Source: Bacillota bacterium
GTDB lineage: Bacteria > Bacillota > Clostridia > Christensenellales > UBA1242
Assembly (NCBI GenBank): GCA_009780375.1
Contig: WRAD01000008.1
Location: 1-40,251, forward strand
Reading direction: 5' to 3'
Length of the DNA: 40,251 bases
Shown here: one piece after another, positions 25,363-33,073 of the stretch
Layout: each line of letters begins with the position of its first letter
Numbering within the stretch: position 1 is the stretch's first letter
The notes under the pieces: model-generated
The model's input: the letters and a program-made list of their open reading frames with translations, nothing else
The model's database searches: none
What the model was told of the DNA's origin: nothing
Position numbers and translations under genes: made by a program

Positions 25363-26325
25363 CTATATATTTTCCTCTTCAACCCTCAATCCCAACCCAA
25401 GTTGTTCAAGTTTCAAAATAATTTCATCAAGCGACTTTGATCCAAGATTACGAACCCTTAACATCTCTTCTTTTGTACGTCGTGTAAGGTCATCAATAGT
25501 ATTAATGTTCGCACGCTTAAGGCAATTACTTGAACGTGGACTCAATTCCATGTCCTCAATACTTGTTTCAAGAAGTTTAACTTTTGTGTCTTCTTTGCGG
25601 TCAACAAGTGTAACCGTATTTACCAAACTTTCAACAAGATCAACAAATATTTGAAGATGGTCTTGAACAAGCCTTGCCGACAAAGATACAACTTCCTTTG
25701 CATCAACTGAACCATTTGTTGTAACTTCAATTGTTAACTTATCATAATCAATTCTTTGTCCAACACGAGCCGCTTCAACATAGTAATTCACTTTTTCAAC
25801 CGGACTAAAAAGACTGTCAATTGCAATTGTACCAATATTATCTGTCGCACCTTTATGCTCGCGTGCAACAACGTACCCACGGCCACGTCCAACACTTATT
25901 TCCATGTTAATCTCTTGTCCACCATCAAGCGTGCAAACAAGCAAATCTGGATTACATATTGTAATTTCACTTGAATATTCTAAATCCTTTGCATAAACCG
26001 GACCTTCTTTTTTTGTCTTAAGTCGCATGGTCCCTTTATAGGCAATATCCTGACTAATTGTCCTAAGCACAAGGCTCTTAAGATTAAGAACAATGTCTGT
26101 AACATCTTCAACAACCCCTTTAATCGTCGAAAATTCATGTTGCACACCTTCAATTTTAACCGCGGTAACCGCCGCTCCTGGCAAATTCGACAAAAGCACC
26201 CTACGAAGCATATTTCCAAGCGTATTCCCATAACCACGCTCAAGTGGTTCGATTACAAACTTTGCATTTTTACCACTCGTACTTTCTGTAACGGCAATCT
26301 TCGGTTTTTCAAGTTCCATTTTCAT
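25363..26325 (-). CDS. rpoA: RNA polymerase alpha subunit
   Basis: The 320-residue protein has the assembly domain (LERGYGNTLGNMLRRVLLSNLPGAAVTAVKI) and the two-helix-hairpin C-terminal domain (LSPRSSNCLKRANINTIDDL, then LRVRNLGSKSLDEI) that contacts UP elements and regulators. The first of two close ATGs is 7 nt after GGAGGAG and is preferred. It sits between rpsD and rplQ, the standard order. Confidence 0.98.
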   Translation of the reverse strand: MKMELEKPKIAVTESTSGKNAKFVIEPLERGYGNTLGNMLRRVLLSNLPGAAVTAVKIEGVQHEFSTIKGVVEDVTDIVLNLKSLVLRTISQDIAYKGTMRLKTKKEGPVYAKDLEYSSEITICNPDLLVCTLDGGQEINMEISVGRGRGYVVAREHKGATDNIGTIAIDSLFSPVEKVNYYVEAARVGQRIDYDKLTIEVTTNGSVDAKEVVSLSARLVQDHLQIFVDLVESLVNTVTLVDRKEDTKVKLLETSIEDMELSPRSSNCLKRANINTIDDLTRRTKEEMLRVRNLGSKSLDEIILKLEQLGLGLRVEEENI

Positions 26326-26393
26326 TTTGCATCTCCTCCTATATTTTCAAAGCGGGTACGCACACAGGCTCACCCCTACACAAGACAAAGAAT

Positions 26394-27014
26394 TTATCTA
26401 GAATAAAGTTCAATGATAAGGTTTTCCTGTATATTAAGATCAATATCATCTCTTTGTGGCAAGTCAAGAATTACACCTGACAATTTTGCACCATTAAACT
26501 CAAGCCATTTTGGGAATACCATTTTTTGGTTTTTCAATTCCTTAAACATTTCAAGATCTTTTTTGTTTTCTTTAATAGCAATTACATCGCCCTTTTTCGT
26601 AAGGTAAGACGCAATGTTAACCGATTTTCCATTTACGGTAATGTGACGGTGCGAAACAATTTGACGCGCCTCTGCTCTTGACGAACCAATACCCATACGA
26701 TAAACAACGTTATCTAAACGACGCTCAAGCAACGAAAGAAGATTTTCACCGGTAACACCTTTAAGACGCACCGCCTCTTCATATGTTTTACGAAATTGAC
26801 GCTCTAACACACCGTATGCACGTTTAACTTTTTGCTTTTCACGCAACTGTGTACCATATTCTTTTTCTTTTCTACGCATAAGGCCATGTTGTCCTGGCAC
26901 AACTGGACGACGTTCCATTGCACATTTTGGTCCAACACATCGCTCGCCCTTAAGGAATAATTTCATCCCCTCACGACGACATTGTCTGCATTTTGCTCCT
27001 GTATCTCTTGCCAT
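26394..27014 (-). CDS. rpsD: Ribosomal protein uS4, zinc-binding form
   Basis: S4 starts 30S assembly by binding 16S rRNA. The 206-residue protein keeps a zinc-ribbon Cys set near the N-terminus (CRQC and CVGPKC), the S4 RNA-binding fold (RRLDNVVYRMG, ARQIVSHRHITVNGK) and the usual tail. It has an AGGAGG start. The 112-nt gap from rpsK contains GCGAT/ATCGC arms near the ribosome-binding site, a possible autoregulatory structure by analogy with S4 control elsewhere. Confidence 0.98.
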   Translation of the reverse strand: MARDTGAKCRQCRREGMKLFLKGERCVGPKCAMERRPVVPGQHGLMRRKEKEYGTQLREKQKVKRAYGVLERQFRKTYEEAVRLKGVTGENLLSLLERRLDNVVYRMGIGSSRAEARQIVSHRHITVNGKSVNIASYLTKKGDVIAIKENKKDLEMFKELKNQKMVFPKWLEFNGAKLSGVILDLPQRDDIDLNIQENLIIELYSR

Positions 27015-27126
27015 TATTTCCTCCTATCGCGATGGCGAACCTCTTTACACAAAATCGCTTCATCAAAGTTCAACTCCCAACACTTTTTCTTTTTAAATTT
27101 ATCTGATGTTCACAAAGTCTAATTAA

Positions 27127-27555
27127 TTATTTTCTACGGCGTTTTGGTGGACGACATCCATTATGTGCGACCGGACTTACATCCTTAATAGATGTAATTT
27201 CAAGCCCAGCGGTCTGCAACGCACGAATAGCATTTTCACGCCCATGCCCAGGTCCTTTAACAATAACATCAACACGTTTTACACCAAGTTCCTTCGCCGC
27301 AACTCCTGCCTTTTCTGCGGTTACCTGTGCCGCAAAAGGTGTAGATTTACGCGAGCCTTTAAACCCACTTGTACCACCACTTGCCCATGTTTGCGTTGCA
27401 CCCGACCCATCCGCAATAGTAACAATTGTATTATTAAACGATGCCGAGATATAGGCTTTACCATGTACAACACTATGCGTAGGTTTTTTCTTACGCTTTG
27501 TTGTAGGTTTTTTCTTCATTTGTGGCTTTGGTTTTGGTGCTTCTTTCTTTGCCAT
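27127..27555 (-). CDS. rpsK: Ribosomal protein uS11
   Basis: The 142-residue S11 has the conserved core ([52 protein letters not shown]). The N-terminus is extended by about 15 Lys/Pro-rich residues compared with common S11. GGAGG lies 13 nt before ATG, a little far. Confidence 0.98.
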   Translation of the reverse strand: MAKKEAPKPKPQMKKKPTTKRKKKPTHSVVHGKAYISASFNNTIVTIADGSGATQTWASGGTSGFKGSRKSTPFAAQVTAEKAGVAAKELGVKRVDVIVKGPGHGRENAIRALQTAGLEITSIKDVSPVAHNGCRPPKRRRK

Positions 27556-27606
27556 GTTTTGTTCATTCCTCCAGTTTATTATGTTTCTGTTTACAGAACC
27601 TTTAAA

Positions 27607-27978
27607 TTACTTTTTCTTACTGCGCGTAACCATTTTCTTTGGTCCTTTACGTGTACGTGCATTTTGCTTACTTGATTGCCCACGAACAGGCAATCCTTTA
27701 CGATGTCGTATTCCACGATAACAACCAATCTCTGTAAGACGTTTAATGTTAAGCATAACTTCACGCTTCGCATCACCCTCAACCGGTACATTCTTATCAA
27801 TGTATGTACGAATTGTATTAATTTGATCTTCGCTTAAATCCTTAACCCTTGTTGTTGGGTCGATGTTTGTCGCCGCACAAATCTTATCCGCCATTGGCTG
27901 ACCAATCCCATAAATATAACAAAGTGAAAACTTTACCTGTTTATCCTTCGGAATATCAATACCTGCTATACGTGCCAT
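27607..27978 (-). CDS. rpsM: Ribosomal protein uS13
   Basis: The 123-residue S13 starts [19 protein letters not shown], includes the helix-turn-helix region with YIGIG-like YIYGIGQ, and ends with the conserved [18 protein letters not shown] segment plus a basic tail. It sits in the head of the 30S subunit. The start has AAAAGGAG. It lies 54 nt after rpmJ in the same operon. Confidence 0.98.
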   Translation of the reverse strand: MARIAGIDIPKDKQVKFSLCYIYGIGQPMADKICAATNIDPTTRVKDLSEDQINTIRTYIDKNVPVEGDAKREVMLNIKRLTEIGCYRGIRHRKGLPVRGQSSKQNARTRKGPKKMVTRSKKK

Positions 27979-28032
27979 GTCATCTCCTTTTCGTCATTAA
28001 CTTTTAAATCCACACTGGATCAAGCATTTTAT

Positions 28033-28149
28033 CTACCCTTGCGTTTGCTTGTGCTTTGCATTCTTAGGACAAATTACCATAACTTTTCCATTACGCTTTA
28101 TCACTTTACAGGCATCGCACATTGGTTTAACTCCTGCTCTTATTTTCAT
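28033..28149 (-). CDS. rpmJ: Ribosomal protein bL36, zinc form
   Basis: The 38-residue L36 ([20 protein letters not shown]...) keeps the zinc ligands Cys11, Cys14, Cys27 and a following His. It is too short for the ORF track. Its ATG overlaps the infA stop as ATGA, which implies translational coupling. Confidence 0.97.
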   Translation of the reverse strand: MKIRAGVKPMCDACKVIKRNGKVMVICPKNAKHKQTQG

Positions 28150-28397
28150 GATTGTCCTCCCTTACTTCTCCACACAATTCTTCCTCTTGTCAAATCATAC
28201 GGCGAGAGCTCTACCTTAACCATATCACCCTCAATAATCTTTATATTATTTTTGTAAAGCTTTCCTGCAAGATGTCCGATGACGATGTGGCTTTTTCCTG
28301 TACGTGCATTTGTAATTTCCACTTTAAACTGGGCATTACGCATCACTTCAACAACCTGTCCTTCAACCTCAATTACGCCTTCTTTCTCTTTCCCCAA
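28146..28397 (-). CDS. infA: Translation initiation factor IF-1
   Basis: IF-1 occupies the ribosomal A site during initiation. The OB-fold core is canonical ([57 protein letters not shown]). The track's ATG at 28436 gives 96 residues, longer than usual. I prefer the TTG at 28397, which follows GGGAGAGG by 4 nt and gives 83 residues ([12 protein letters not shown]). However, the upstream ATG overlaps the stop of a possible leaderless leader ORF, so the long form is not excluded. Confidence 0.93.
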   Translation of the reverse strand: MGKEKEGVIEVEGQVVEVMRNAQFKVEITNARTGKSHIVIGHLAGKLYKNNIKIIEGDMVKVELSPYDLTRGRIVWRSKGGQS

Positions 28398-28432
28398 AGA
28401 AACCTCTCCCTTTACCAAAATAATTTTCAATG

Positions 28433-28456
28433 TCATCTAAAAATAACACTGTCCAT
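28433..28456 (-). CDS. Possible 7-codon leaderless leader ORF before infA
   Basis: ATG at 28456 lies 7 nt after TAGAAT (28464-28469) and encodes MDSVIFR before TGA. That TGA overlaps the ATG of the longer infA ORF as ATGA. The geometry matches the leaderless genes and suggests a coupled leader, but with 7 codons chance cannot be excluded. Confidence 0.3.
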   Translation of the reverse strand: MDSVIFR

Positions 28457-28463
28457 AGGACAA

Positions 28464-28491
28464 ATTCTAGCACAAATTATACGCCCCACAA
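28464..28491 (-). promoter_or_regulatory. Promoter of the infA-rplQ operon
   Basis: TTGTGG (28486-28491), a 16-nt spacer ending in TGC and TAGAAT (28464-28469) form an extended -10 promoter. Two further TATAAT hexamers lie upstream within 60 nt and may give additional starts. Confidence 0.55.
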
Positions 28492-28604
28492 TATACTAAT
28501 CTTATATTATAACAATCAATTTAACCTTAACTAAAGACTCTTCAACCACGGGTCATCAATTGACCAAAGCTTTTGCTATTTTTATGCTTTATTCATTATG
28601 CAAG

Positions 28605-31600
28605 TCATAGGATAAAACCAGAATGAACCCATATAATGCTTGGCTCGGACTCGATCCAAAATGAATTCCCCACAACACGAACCTCGAACGCAAGGTTTAT
28701 TGTGTCGCCCGCTGGAACATCAAAATTTTGTCCAGCCCAGTTGAATCTTGCTTGCGTTGTCGTAAATGTGCCTATCTCTGTTTCTTCTAGCGACAAGCCG
28801 TCAACAACAAACACTCTCACGCTATATCTAAGATTCAAGTCAGAATTTGCAAGCGGTGGGGCTATCCAATTTACATACATATTATCTATTTCAACGTTCA
28901 TTGGGCGGTTGTGTTGACGTTGAACAATACCAGTGTGTTGTGCCGACCATTCAGACGTTAAGAGTTCGCCATCTACCCAAGCAACCGCACGAACACTAAA
29001 TCTAAATTGACCTGGCAAGAAAATATTTAATTGTTGTGAAGGAATAAGACTTATGCTTGTTGCAGATGTTGATATTTCTCTAACAAGCGTGCCGTTAAGT
29101 TCTGTTATTCGCACTTGATACATTTGTGCATTGTCAACCGCACTCCATGTCAATATCCTATTCGGAATAGAAACGGAAACCCCTGTCGGTGTTGTTAATT
29201 CAATAACCTCAGGTGCAGGCTCGCCAATCGTAATTGTTATTGGTGTCCCTCTGTTAGAGTCTAGGAAAATCGTGCCATGTCCCGTGAGTTCTGTATCTGC
29301 AATCGAACGCACGTTGACAACATAACCTGTGGCTTCCGCAAGTTCACCAAACAAAGATACAAGGCTTGCCACAACTGGAAATTGTGTGTGCGTATAGAAT
29401 CCGTTGCTCTGAATTGACCCGACATCAATATAAGCGGTTTCGCTAATTCCAAGTGCCTCATTTGTTAAATACACGCGAAAAGCAAATGCGTTGCCATGGT
29501 TTGGGAAATTCAAAGTTGAACCTACGAATCCTGTGATTGTTAAAATACCATCTGCTATTTCAAATGTCGGTGTCATTGTTTGATTAATTCTCAGTTGCGC
29601 ACTAAACGCCTCGTTCCTTACAAAATTGCCATAAGGTGTTCCAACCGCAACTACACGGAAACTGTCATTGTGATTGAATATAATATCCTCACCCATCAAT
29701 GCAATAAGTTCAAACAAACAAATAGAAGTTTCTGTTAAAAGTTCCGAACTCCAAAACCACGGCTCACGTACTATGTGTGCATCAATTCTATATCCTATTG
29801 CGTTTGGAACAGAGTCCCAACTTAATACACCAGTGTCAGAAACTTGTAAATTTTGCGGTGTTGCAATTTGTTGTGGGAGAATTGTAAAAATGGTTGCATT
29901 ACTTAATGGCGAGTCAAGGATAGTTGAAAGTGTCCCTGTGCGTGCAATTGCCCTGAGTTGAACATTGTGGCTTCCAACTGGTAAGCCAAATTGTAAGAAA
30001 TCAATTTCCCTCACGGTCTCTGTTATCAATATTCTGCGTTCACCGTTAATGTAAAGCCCAATTGCGGAAACATCCCCACTAACTGGTGCTATTTGAATCC
30101 TGTTCCACGAAACTAAAGATGGTGGCGGTGTTGGTGCATTCAAGCGAGTAAAAGTTGCTTCACTCCAACCTGAGTTCAAAACAATATCGTTATCACTAAT
30201 AGCACGAACACGCAATCTAAATGTTCCTGTTCGTTCCCCTAAATCAATTGATGTTGCCTCGAAATATTGCTCTGTTGTTGTAAATGTTGCAATTGTCGTT
30301 ACTGTAACTGTTCCTTGCAAAATCTCAACCTCGTAATAGTTTGCAAGTGCGGATGATGTCCATGTTATATATGTTCCCCTCATATTGAACCAAAATTGCG
30401 GATTTGGCAATTGAACCGGCAAACGAATTAAATTCCAGTGCCCTGTTGAAAATTGTGGATCTCTCCAACCTGATCCTGTTGCTGTGTCGGCAAGCGCTCT
30501 TATAAAAATTTGATATGTAAAGTTTTCAAAGTCCGCCGTATAGTCAAGTGAACTATCCATCAATGGCCGCAAATCAAATGAATTAGTGTTTGTCTCAATT
30601 ATCGTTGCAAATGCGTTTGCACCTTGCCTCCTGAAATAAAGGCGATAGCCAACTGCACTTGGAACTTCTGCCCAACTTATAACGGATAGGTTTTGATTGA
30701 AACTTGACCAGTTGATGTCTGCCAATTGTCTTGTTCGTTCAATTTGTTCGCTTTGTGCAGATTCTAACAGCAATGCAAAATTAGGAATAATTCTCTCTTG
30801 CGCACGAATTCGCAACATATCACCAAATTGAACGGATGGACTGATTCCGGTTACCAAGTTCAATTGTTGAACACTACTTAAATCGCTTGTTGTCCCTCTT
30901 GAAATACCATTGACATATACTGTGTAAAAATGTGGTGTTACATTGCCTATTGATGGAACTTGCACCATATTGCCACCGTCTATTAGCCAATTCAACGTTT
31001 GGTCGTTTACACCGCTTATACTCAGATCTATTACAGGACTAAATTGACGAACACTTATAACCAAGTTTGCCGTTGCGGAATTAACAACATTTTCACTACC
31101 CAAGAATTGAGCAGTAATGATCCAGTCACCAGACCCTCTTGCTCTTAATATATTTGCAAGGTTTAATCTGTTCGGTGCAATCACTCCATTAAATTCCTCT
31201 GTGCCACCAACAGTCACACGTATAGAAGTTGCATAAGGAACAGAACTTTGCCAGTTCAAGTAACCATCCGCACCAAAATTTATAATCGGTGTTACAAGTT
31301 GAATAGGATTATCATTATTCTGCCCATTTCCATTGCCACCGCTTGGTACATAGGCATCCACCGTGACGGTTGCCATTCCTGTACGCGCATTATTCACAGT
31401 AGACGTTGCGGTAATTGTTACTTCGCCGTTTTTTATTGCAGTAACAAGACCTGCACTTGAAACAGTAGCAACAGCAGAATTACTCGATGTCCATGTAACG
31501 GTTTGTTCTGCACCACCAACAACAATAACATTTGCAGTTAATTGAATCGTTGATCCAAGAGTTGTTAATGTATGTGTTACAGGTGCAATAGAAACAGAAA

Positions 31601-31733
31601 TCACACTCGGAATTACATCACTTGGTGGTGGCTCTGGGTTATTATTGCCACCACAAGCCGTCAAGAAAAATGCACCAAACCCAATCATAACAAAGCACAC
31701 ACTCAACAGACCAAGCATTTTCATGCTTTTCAT
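28605..31733 (-). CDS. Large surface lipoprotein with Big2 and FN3-like repeats
   Basis: The 1042-residue protein has a type II signal peptide with lipobox LTAC (Cys27) and a Gly/Asn/Pro linker. A bacterial Ig-like Big2 domain occupies about residues 40-125 (TSSNSAVATVSSAGLVTAIK). A long series of FN3-like beta-sandwich units follows, each with a phrase like LSWDSVPNAIGYRI or ITWTSSALANYYEVEI. It is probably an extended cell-surface stalk or adhesin. The true start is ATG 31733 behind AAGGAGG, not the track start. No anchor other than the lipid is visible. Confidence 0.85.
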   Translation of the reverse strand: MKSMKMLGLLSVCFVMIGFGAFFLTACGGNNNPEPPPSDVIPSVISVSIAPVTHTLTTLGSTIQLTANVIVVGGAEQTVTWTSSNSAVATVSSAGLVTAIKNGEVTITATSTVNNARTGMATVTVDAYVPSGGNGNGQNNDNPIQLVTPIINFGADGYLNWQSSVPYATSIRVTVGGTEEFNGVIAPNRLNLANILRARGSGDWIITAQFLGSENVVNSATANLVISVRQFSPVIDLSISGVNDQTLNWLIDGGNMVQVPSIGNVTPHFYTVYVNGISRGTTSDLSSVQQLNLVTGISPSVQFGDMLRIRAQERIIPNFALLLESAQSEQIERTRQLADINWSSFNQNLSVISWAEVPSAVGYRLYFRRQGANAFATIIETNTNSFDLRPLMDSSLDYTADFENFTYQIFIRALADTATGSGWRDPQFSTGHWNLIRLPVQLPNPQFWFNMRGTYITWTSSALANYYEVEILQGTVTVTTIATFTTTEQYFEATSIDLGERTGTFRLRVRAISDNDIVLNSGWSEATFTRLNAPTPPPSLVSWNRIQIAPVSGDVSAIGLYINGERRILITETVREIDFLQFGLPVGSHNVQLRAIARTGTLSTILDSPLSNATIFTILPQQIATPQNLQVSDTGVLSWDSVPNAIGYRIDAHIVREPWFWSSELLTETSICLFELIALMGEDIIFNHNDSFRVVAVGTPYGNFVRNEAFSAQLRINQTMTPTFEIADGILTITGFVGSTLNFPNHGNAFAFRVYLTNEALGISETAYIDVGSIQSNGFYTHTQFPVVASLVSLFGELAEATGYVVNVRSIADTELTGHGTIFLDSNRGTPITITIGEPAPEVIELTTPTGVSVSIPNRILTWSAVDNAQMYQVRITELNGTLVREISTSATSISLIPSQQLNIFLPGQFRFSVRAVAWVDGELLTSEWSAQHTGIVQRQHNRPMNVEIDNMYVNWIAPPLANSDLNLRYSVRVFVVDGLSLEETEIGTFTTTQARFNWAGQNFDVPAGDTINLAFEVRVVGNSFWIESEPSIIWVHSGFIL

Positions 31734-31743
31734 AGTTACCTCC

Positions 31744-31923
31744 TTATAAAATTGTTCCTTTGATTTCATCATTTTTCGGTCGTAAGTCTTTCCGCATTGC
31801 ACGAGACAACTCACCAACTTCTTCTGACAATTTCATGAAATATTTGTCTTTCAACTCTGGCTTGTAATCTTTCTTTTTGATTTGCTCCTGCAGTGATTTA
31901 ATCGTTGTAAAAACCTCATCCAT
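31744..31923 (-). pseudogene. Truncated MazG-like nucleotide pyrophosphohydrolase fragment
   Basis: This 59-codon ORF is absent from the track. It encodes a MazG-type N-terminal half with KYFMKLSEEVGELSRAMRK, the first Glu-rich metal motif. It stops right after DEIKGTI, where homologues continue into the second acidic motif, so it should be inactive. Its ATG is the first codon after the encoded CCA of tRNA-Val. Its TAA sits 10 nt before the lipoprotein ATG, next to that gene's Shine-Dalgarno. A functional short protein is possible but less likely than a remnant. Confidence 0.6.
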
Positions 31924-31999
31924 TGGTGGGAAATGACGGGCTCGAACCGCCGACCTGTCGCTTGTAAGGCGAATGCTCTCCCAGCTGAGCTAATTTCCC
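31924..31999 (-). tRNA. tRNA-Val (anticodon TAC)
   Basis: The 76-nt gene folds as a cloverleaf: acceptor GGGAAAT/ATTTCCC, D-arm GCTC/GAGC, anticodon loop CTTACAA with anticodon TAC, T-loop TTCGAGC with a 5-bp stem, then A and encoded CCA. One T-C mismatch closes the top of the anticodon stem. It is transcribed from the promoter at 32032-32060. The base after CCA is the A of an ATG. Confidence 0.96.
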
Positions 32000-32031
32000 T
32001 AGGTCTGTCCTCATTTTCACAAGAACAAATA

Positions 32032-32060
32032 ATTATATCACAAACAAAAAATGCTGACAA
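32032..32060 (-). promoter_or_regulatory. Promoter of tRNA-Val
   Basis: TTGTCA (32055-32060), a 17-nt spacer ending in TGA and TATAAT (32032-32037) form a strong extended -10 promoter about 25-30 nt upstream of the tRNA 5' end. Confidence 0.8.
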
Positions 32061-32077
32061 GTCTTTTTTTGATACTT

Positions 32078-32149
32078 GGAACAAAAGCACGCAAGCGGTG
32101 CATTAAAGCCGAGATCCTAGTGCAAATGATTGAAGCGATAGTTCCTAGA
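32078..32149 (-). repeat. Intergenic repeat element, copy R2 (long type)
   Basis: This 72-nt segment matches R1 over its full length on the minus strand and likewise ends with GCTTTTGTTCC shortly before a promoter, here that of tRNA-Val. Its ends GGAAC and GTTCC are exactly complementary. The corresponding R1 pair is GGAAT/GTTCC, a change that keeps pairing (C-G to U-G). It lies between the aqpZ terminator and the tRNA promoter. Confidence 0.7.
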
Positions 32150-32155
32150 TTGTGA

Positions 32156-32177
32156 AAAAAGCCCGTTAGGGCTTTTT
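32156..32177 (-). terminator. Intrinsic terminator of aqpZ
   Basis: AAAAAGCCC and GGGCTTTTT form a 9-bp stem with a GTTA (TAAC on minus) loop 31 nt after the aqpZ stop, followed by T residues on the minus strand. The sequence is nearly symmetric and could work in both directions. Confidence 0.85.
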
Positions 32178-32208
32178 AAACAACAGTTCTAAAATAATAA
32201 ACCTTGTA

Positions 32209-32955
32209 TTATTCACCTTTAACCTTTGTCACAGATGCTTCTTCTTTGTCTTCTTTGAAAAAGAACTTTGCCGCAACCGCCGCAAGCACACCACCAACCA
32301 TAGGCGCAACAAGGAATAACCAAATCTGTTCAAGTGCAACGCGTCCACCAAACACCGCAACACCAAAACTTCTTGCAGGGTTAACACTTGTGTTTGTCAA
32401 TGGAATTGTTACAAGGTGAACCGCCATCAATGCAAAACCAATCGCAACTGGGGCAACCCATTTGTTTTGTGATTTTGATGTAACGCCAAAGATAATAAAG
32501 ATAAAGATAAATGTGAAGATAATTTCAACAAGTAACCCACCAATAATCGCAACACCTGTACTTGCACTGTCAAATAAACTGTTGTCACCATTAAAGAAGT
32601 TGTATCCAAGATTAGCCGAACCTGTATCTCCCATAATTCTTGTAATCACAAACAATAATGTTCCACCAAGCAACGCACCTATAAATTGTGCAAGAACATA
32701 AAACCCAAAATCTTTCCAACTAAGCTTCTTACGCAATGCCATAGCAATAGATACCGCAGGGTTAACATGCGAACCACTTATCGGTCCAATTATAACCACA
32801 CAAAGCATAAGTGCAATACCAAACGCCGCCGCCACACCAAGAATTCCCACATCTGGCCCTGCAAACACCGCCGTTCCCAAACTTATTGTCACCAACAAGA
32901 ATGTTCCAAAACATTCGGCAATGTACTTTTTCATATTTGCACAACATGTTTTCAT
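32209..32955 (-). CDS. aqpZ: Aquaporin Z-like water channel
   Basis: The 248-residue MIP-family protein has six TM helices and both pore half-helices with NPA motifs (GSHVNPAVS and TNTSVNPARS). Around the second NPA it follows AqpZ closely: a His in MAVHLVTIPLTNTSVNPARS as expected for the narrow water filter, then ALEQIWLFLVAPMVGG. This favours a water channel over a glycerol facilitator. The start has AAGGAGG. The promoter at 32983-33010 has an inverted repeat just upstream, a possible operator. Confidence 0.93.
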   Translation of the reverse strand: MKTCCANMKKYIAECFGTFLLVTISLGTAVFAGPDVGILGVAAAFGIALMLCVVIIGPISGSHVNPAVSIAMALRKKLSWKDFGFYVLAQFIGALLGGTLLFVITRIMGDTGSANLGYNFFNGDNSLFDSASTGVAIIGGLLVEIIFTFIFIFIIFGVTSKSQNKWVAPVAIGFALMAVHLVTIPLTNTSVNPARSFGVAVFGGRVALEQIWLFLVAPMVGGVLAAVAAKFFFKEDKEEASVTKVKGE

Positions 32956-32982
32956 TATATTTCCTCCTTAAGATATACCTAT

Positions 32983-33010
32983 ATGATAACGAATTTCCTA
33001 CTCTTGTCAA
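32983..33010 (-). promoter_or_regulatory. aqpZ promoter
   Basis: TTGACA (33005-33010), a 16-nt spacer and TATCAT (32983-32988). The -35 lies inside a CTTGTTGACAAG palindromic context. Confidence 0.6.
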
Positions 33011-33016
33011 CAAGTT

Positions 33017-33032
33017 TTTCCAAGTCTGGAAA
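33017..33032. promoter_or_regulatory. Inverted repeat upstream of the aqpZ promoter
   Basis: TTTCCA-AGTC-TGGAAA is a perfect 6-bp dyad centred about 17 nt upstream of the -35. The position fits an activator or repressor site; no regulator is known from the window. Confidence 0.35.
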
Positions 33033-33039
33033 CTATACT

Positions 33040-33073
33040 AAGAACAAAAGCACCTTACAGTGCTTTTGTTCTT
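33040..33073 (-). terminator. Long hairpin at the end of sipL
   Basis: AAGAACAAAAGCAC and its exact complement form a 14-bp stem with a 6-nt loop beginning in the sipL stop codon. There is no T-run after it on the minus strand, though the 3' arm is itself T-rich. The arm sequence GAACAAAAGCAC also occurs at the end of repeat R2 and, with one change, R1. Confidence 0.65.

Noticed and set aside
27015-27126. S4 autoregulatory leader before rpsD
   Set aside because: Only a 5-bp GCGAT/ATCGC pairing is visible; without folding or comparison this is too weak to list as a feature.
31851-32090. 79-aa ORF across the tRNA
   Set aside because: It is a shadow frame through tRNA-Val and its promoter.
31924-33000. 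Genomic island integrated at tRNA-Val
   Set aside because: No integrase, direct repeat of the tRNA end or mobile gene is seen in the window; only the truncated MazG-like ORF hints at a past event.
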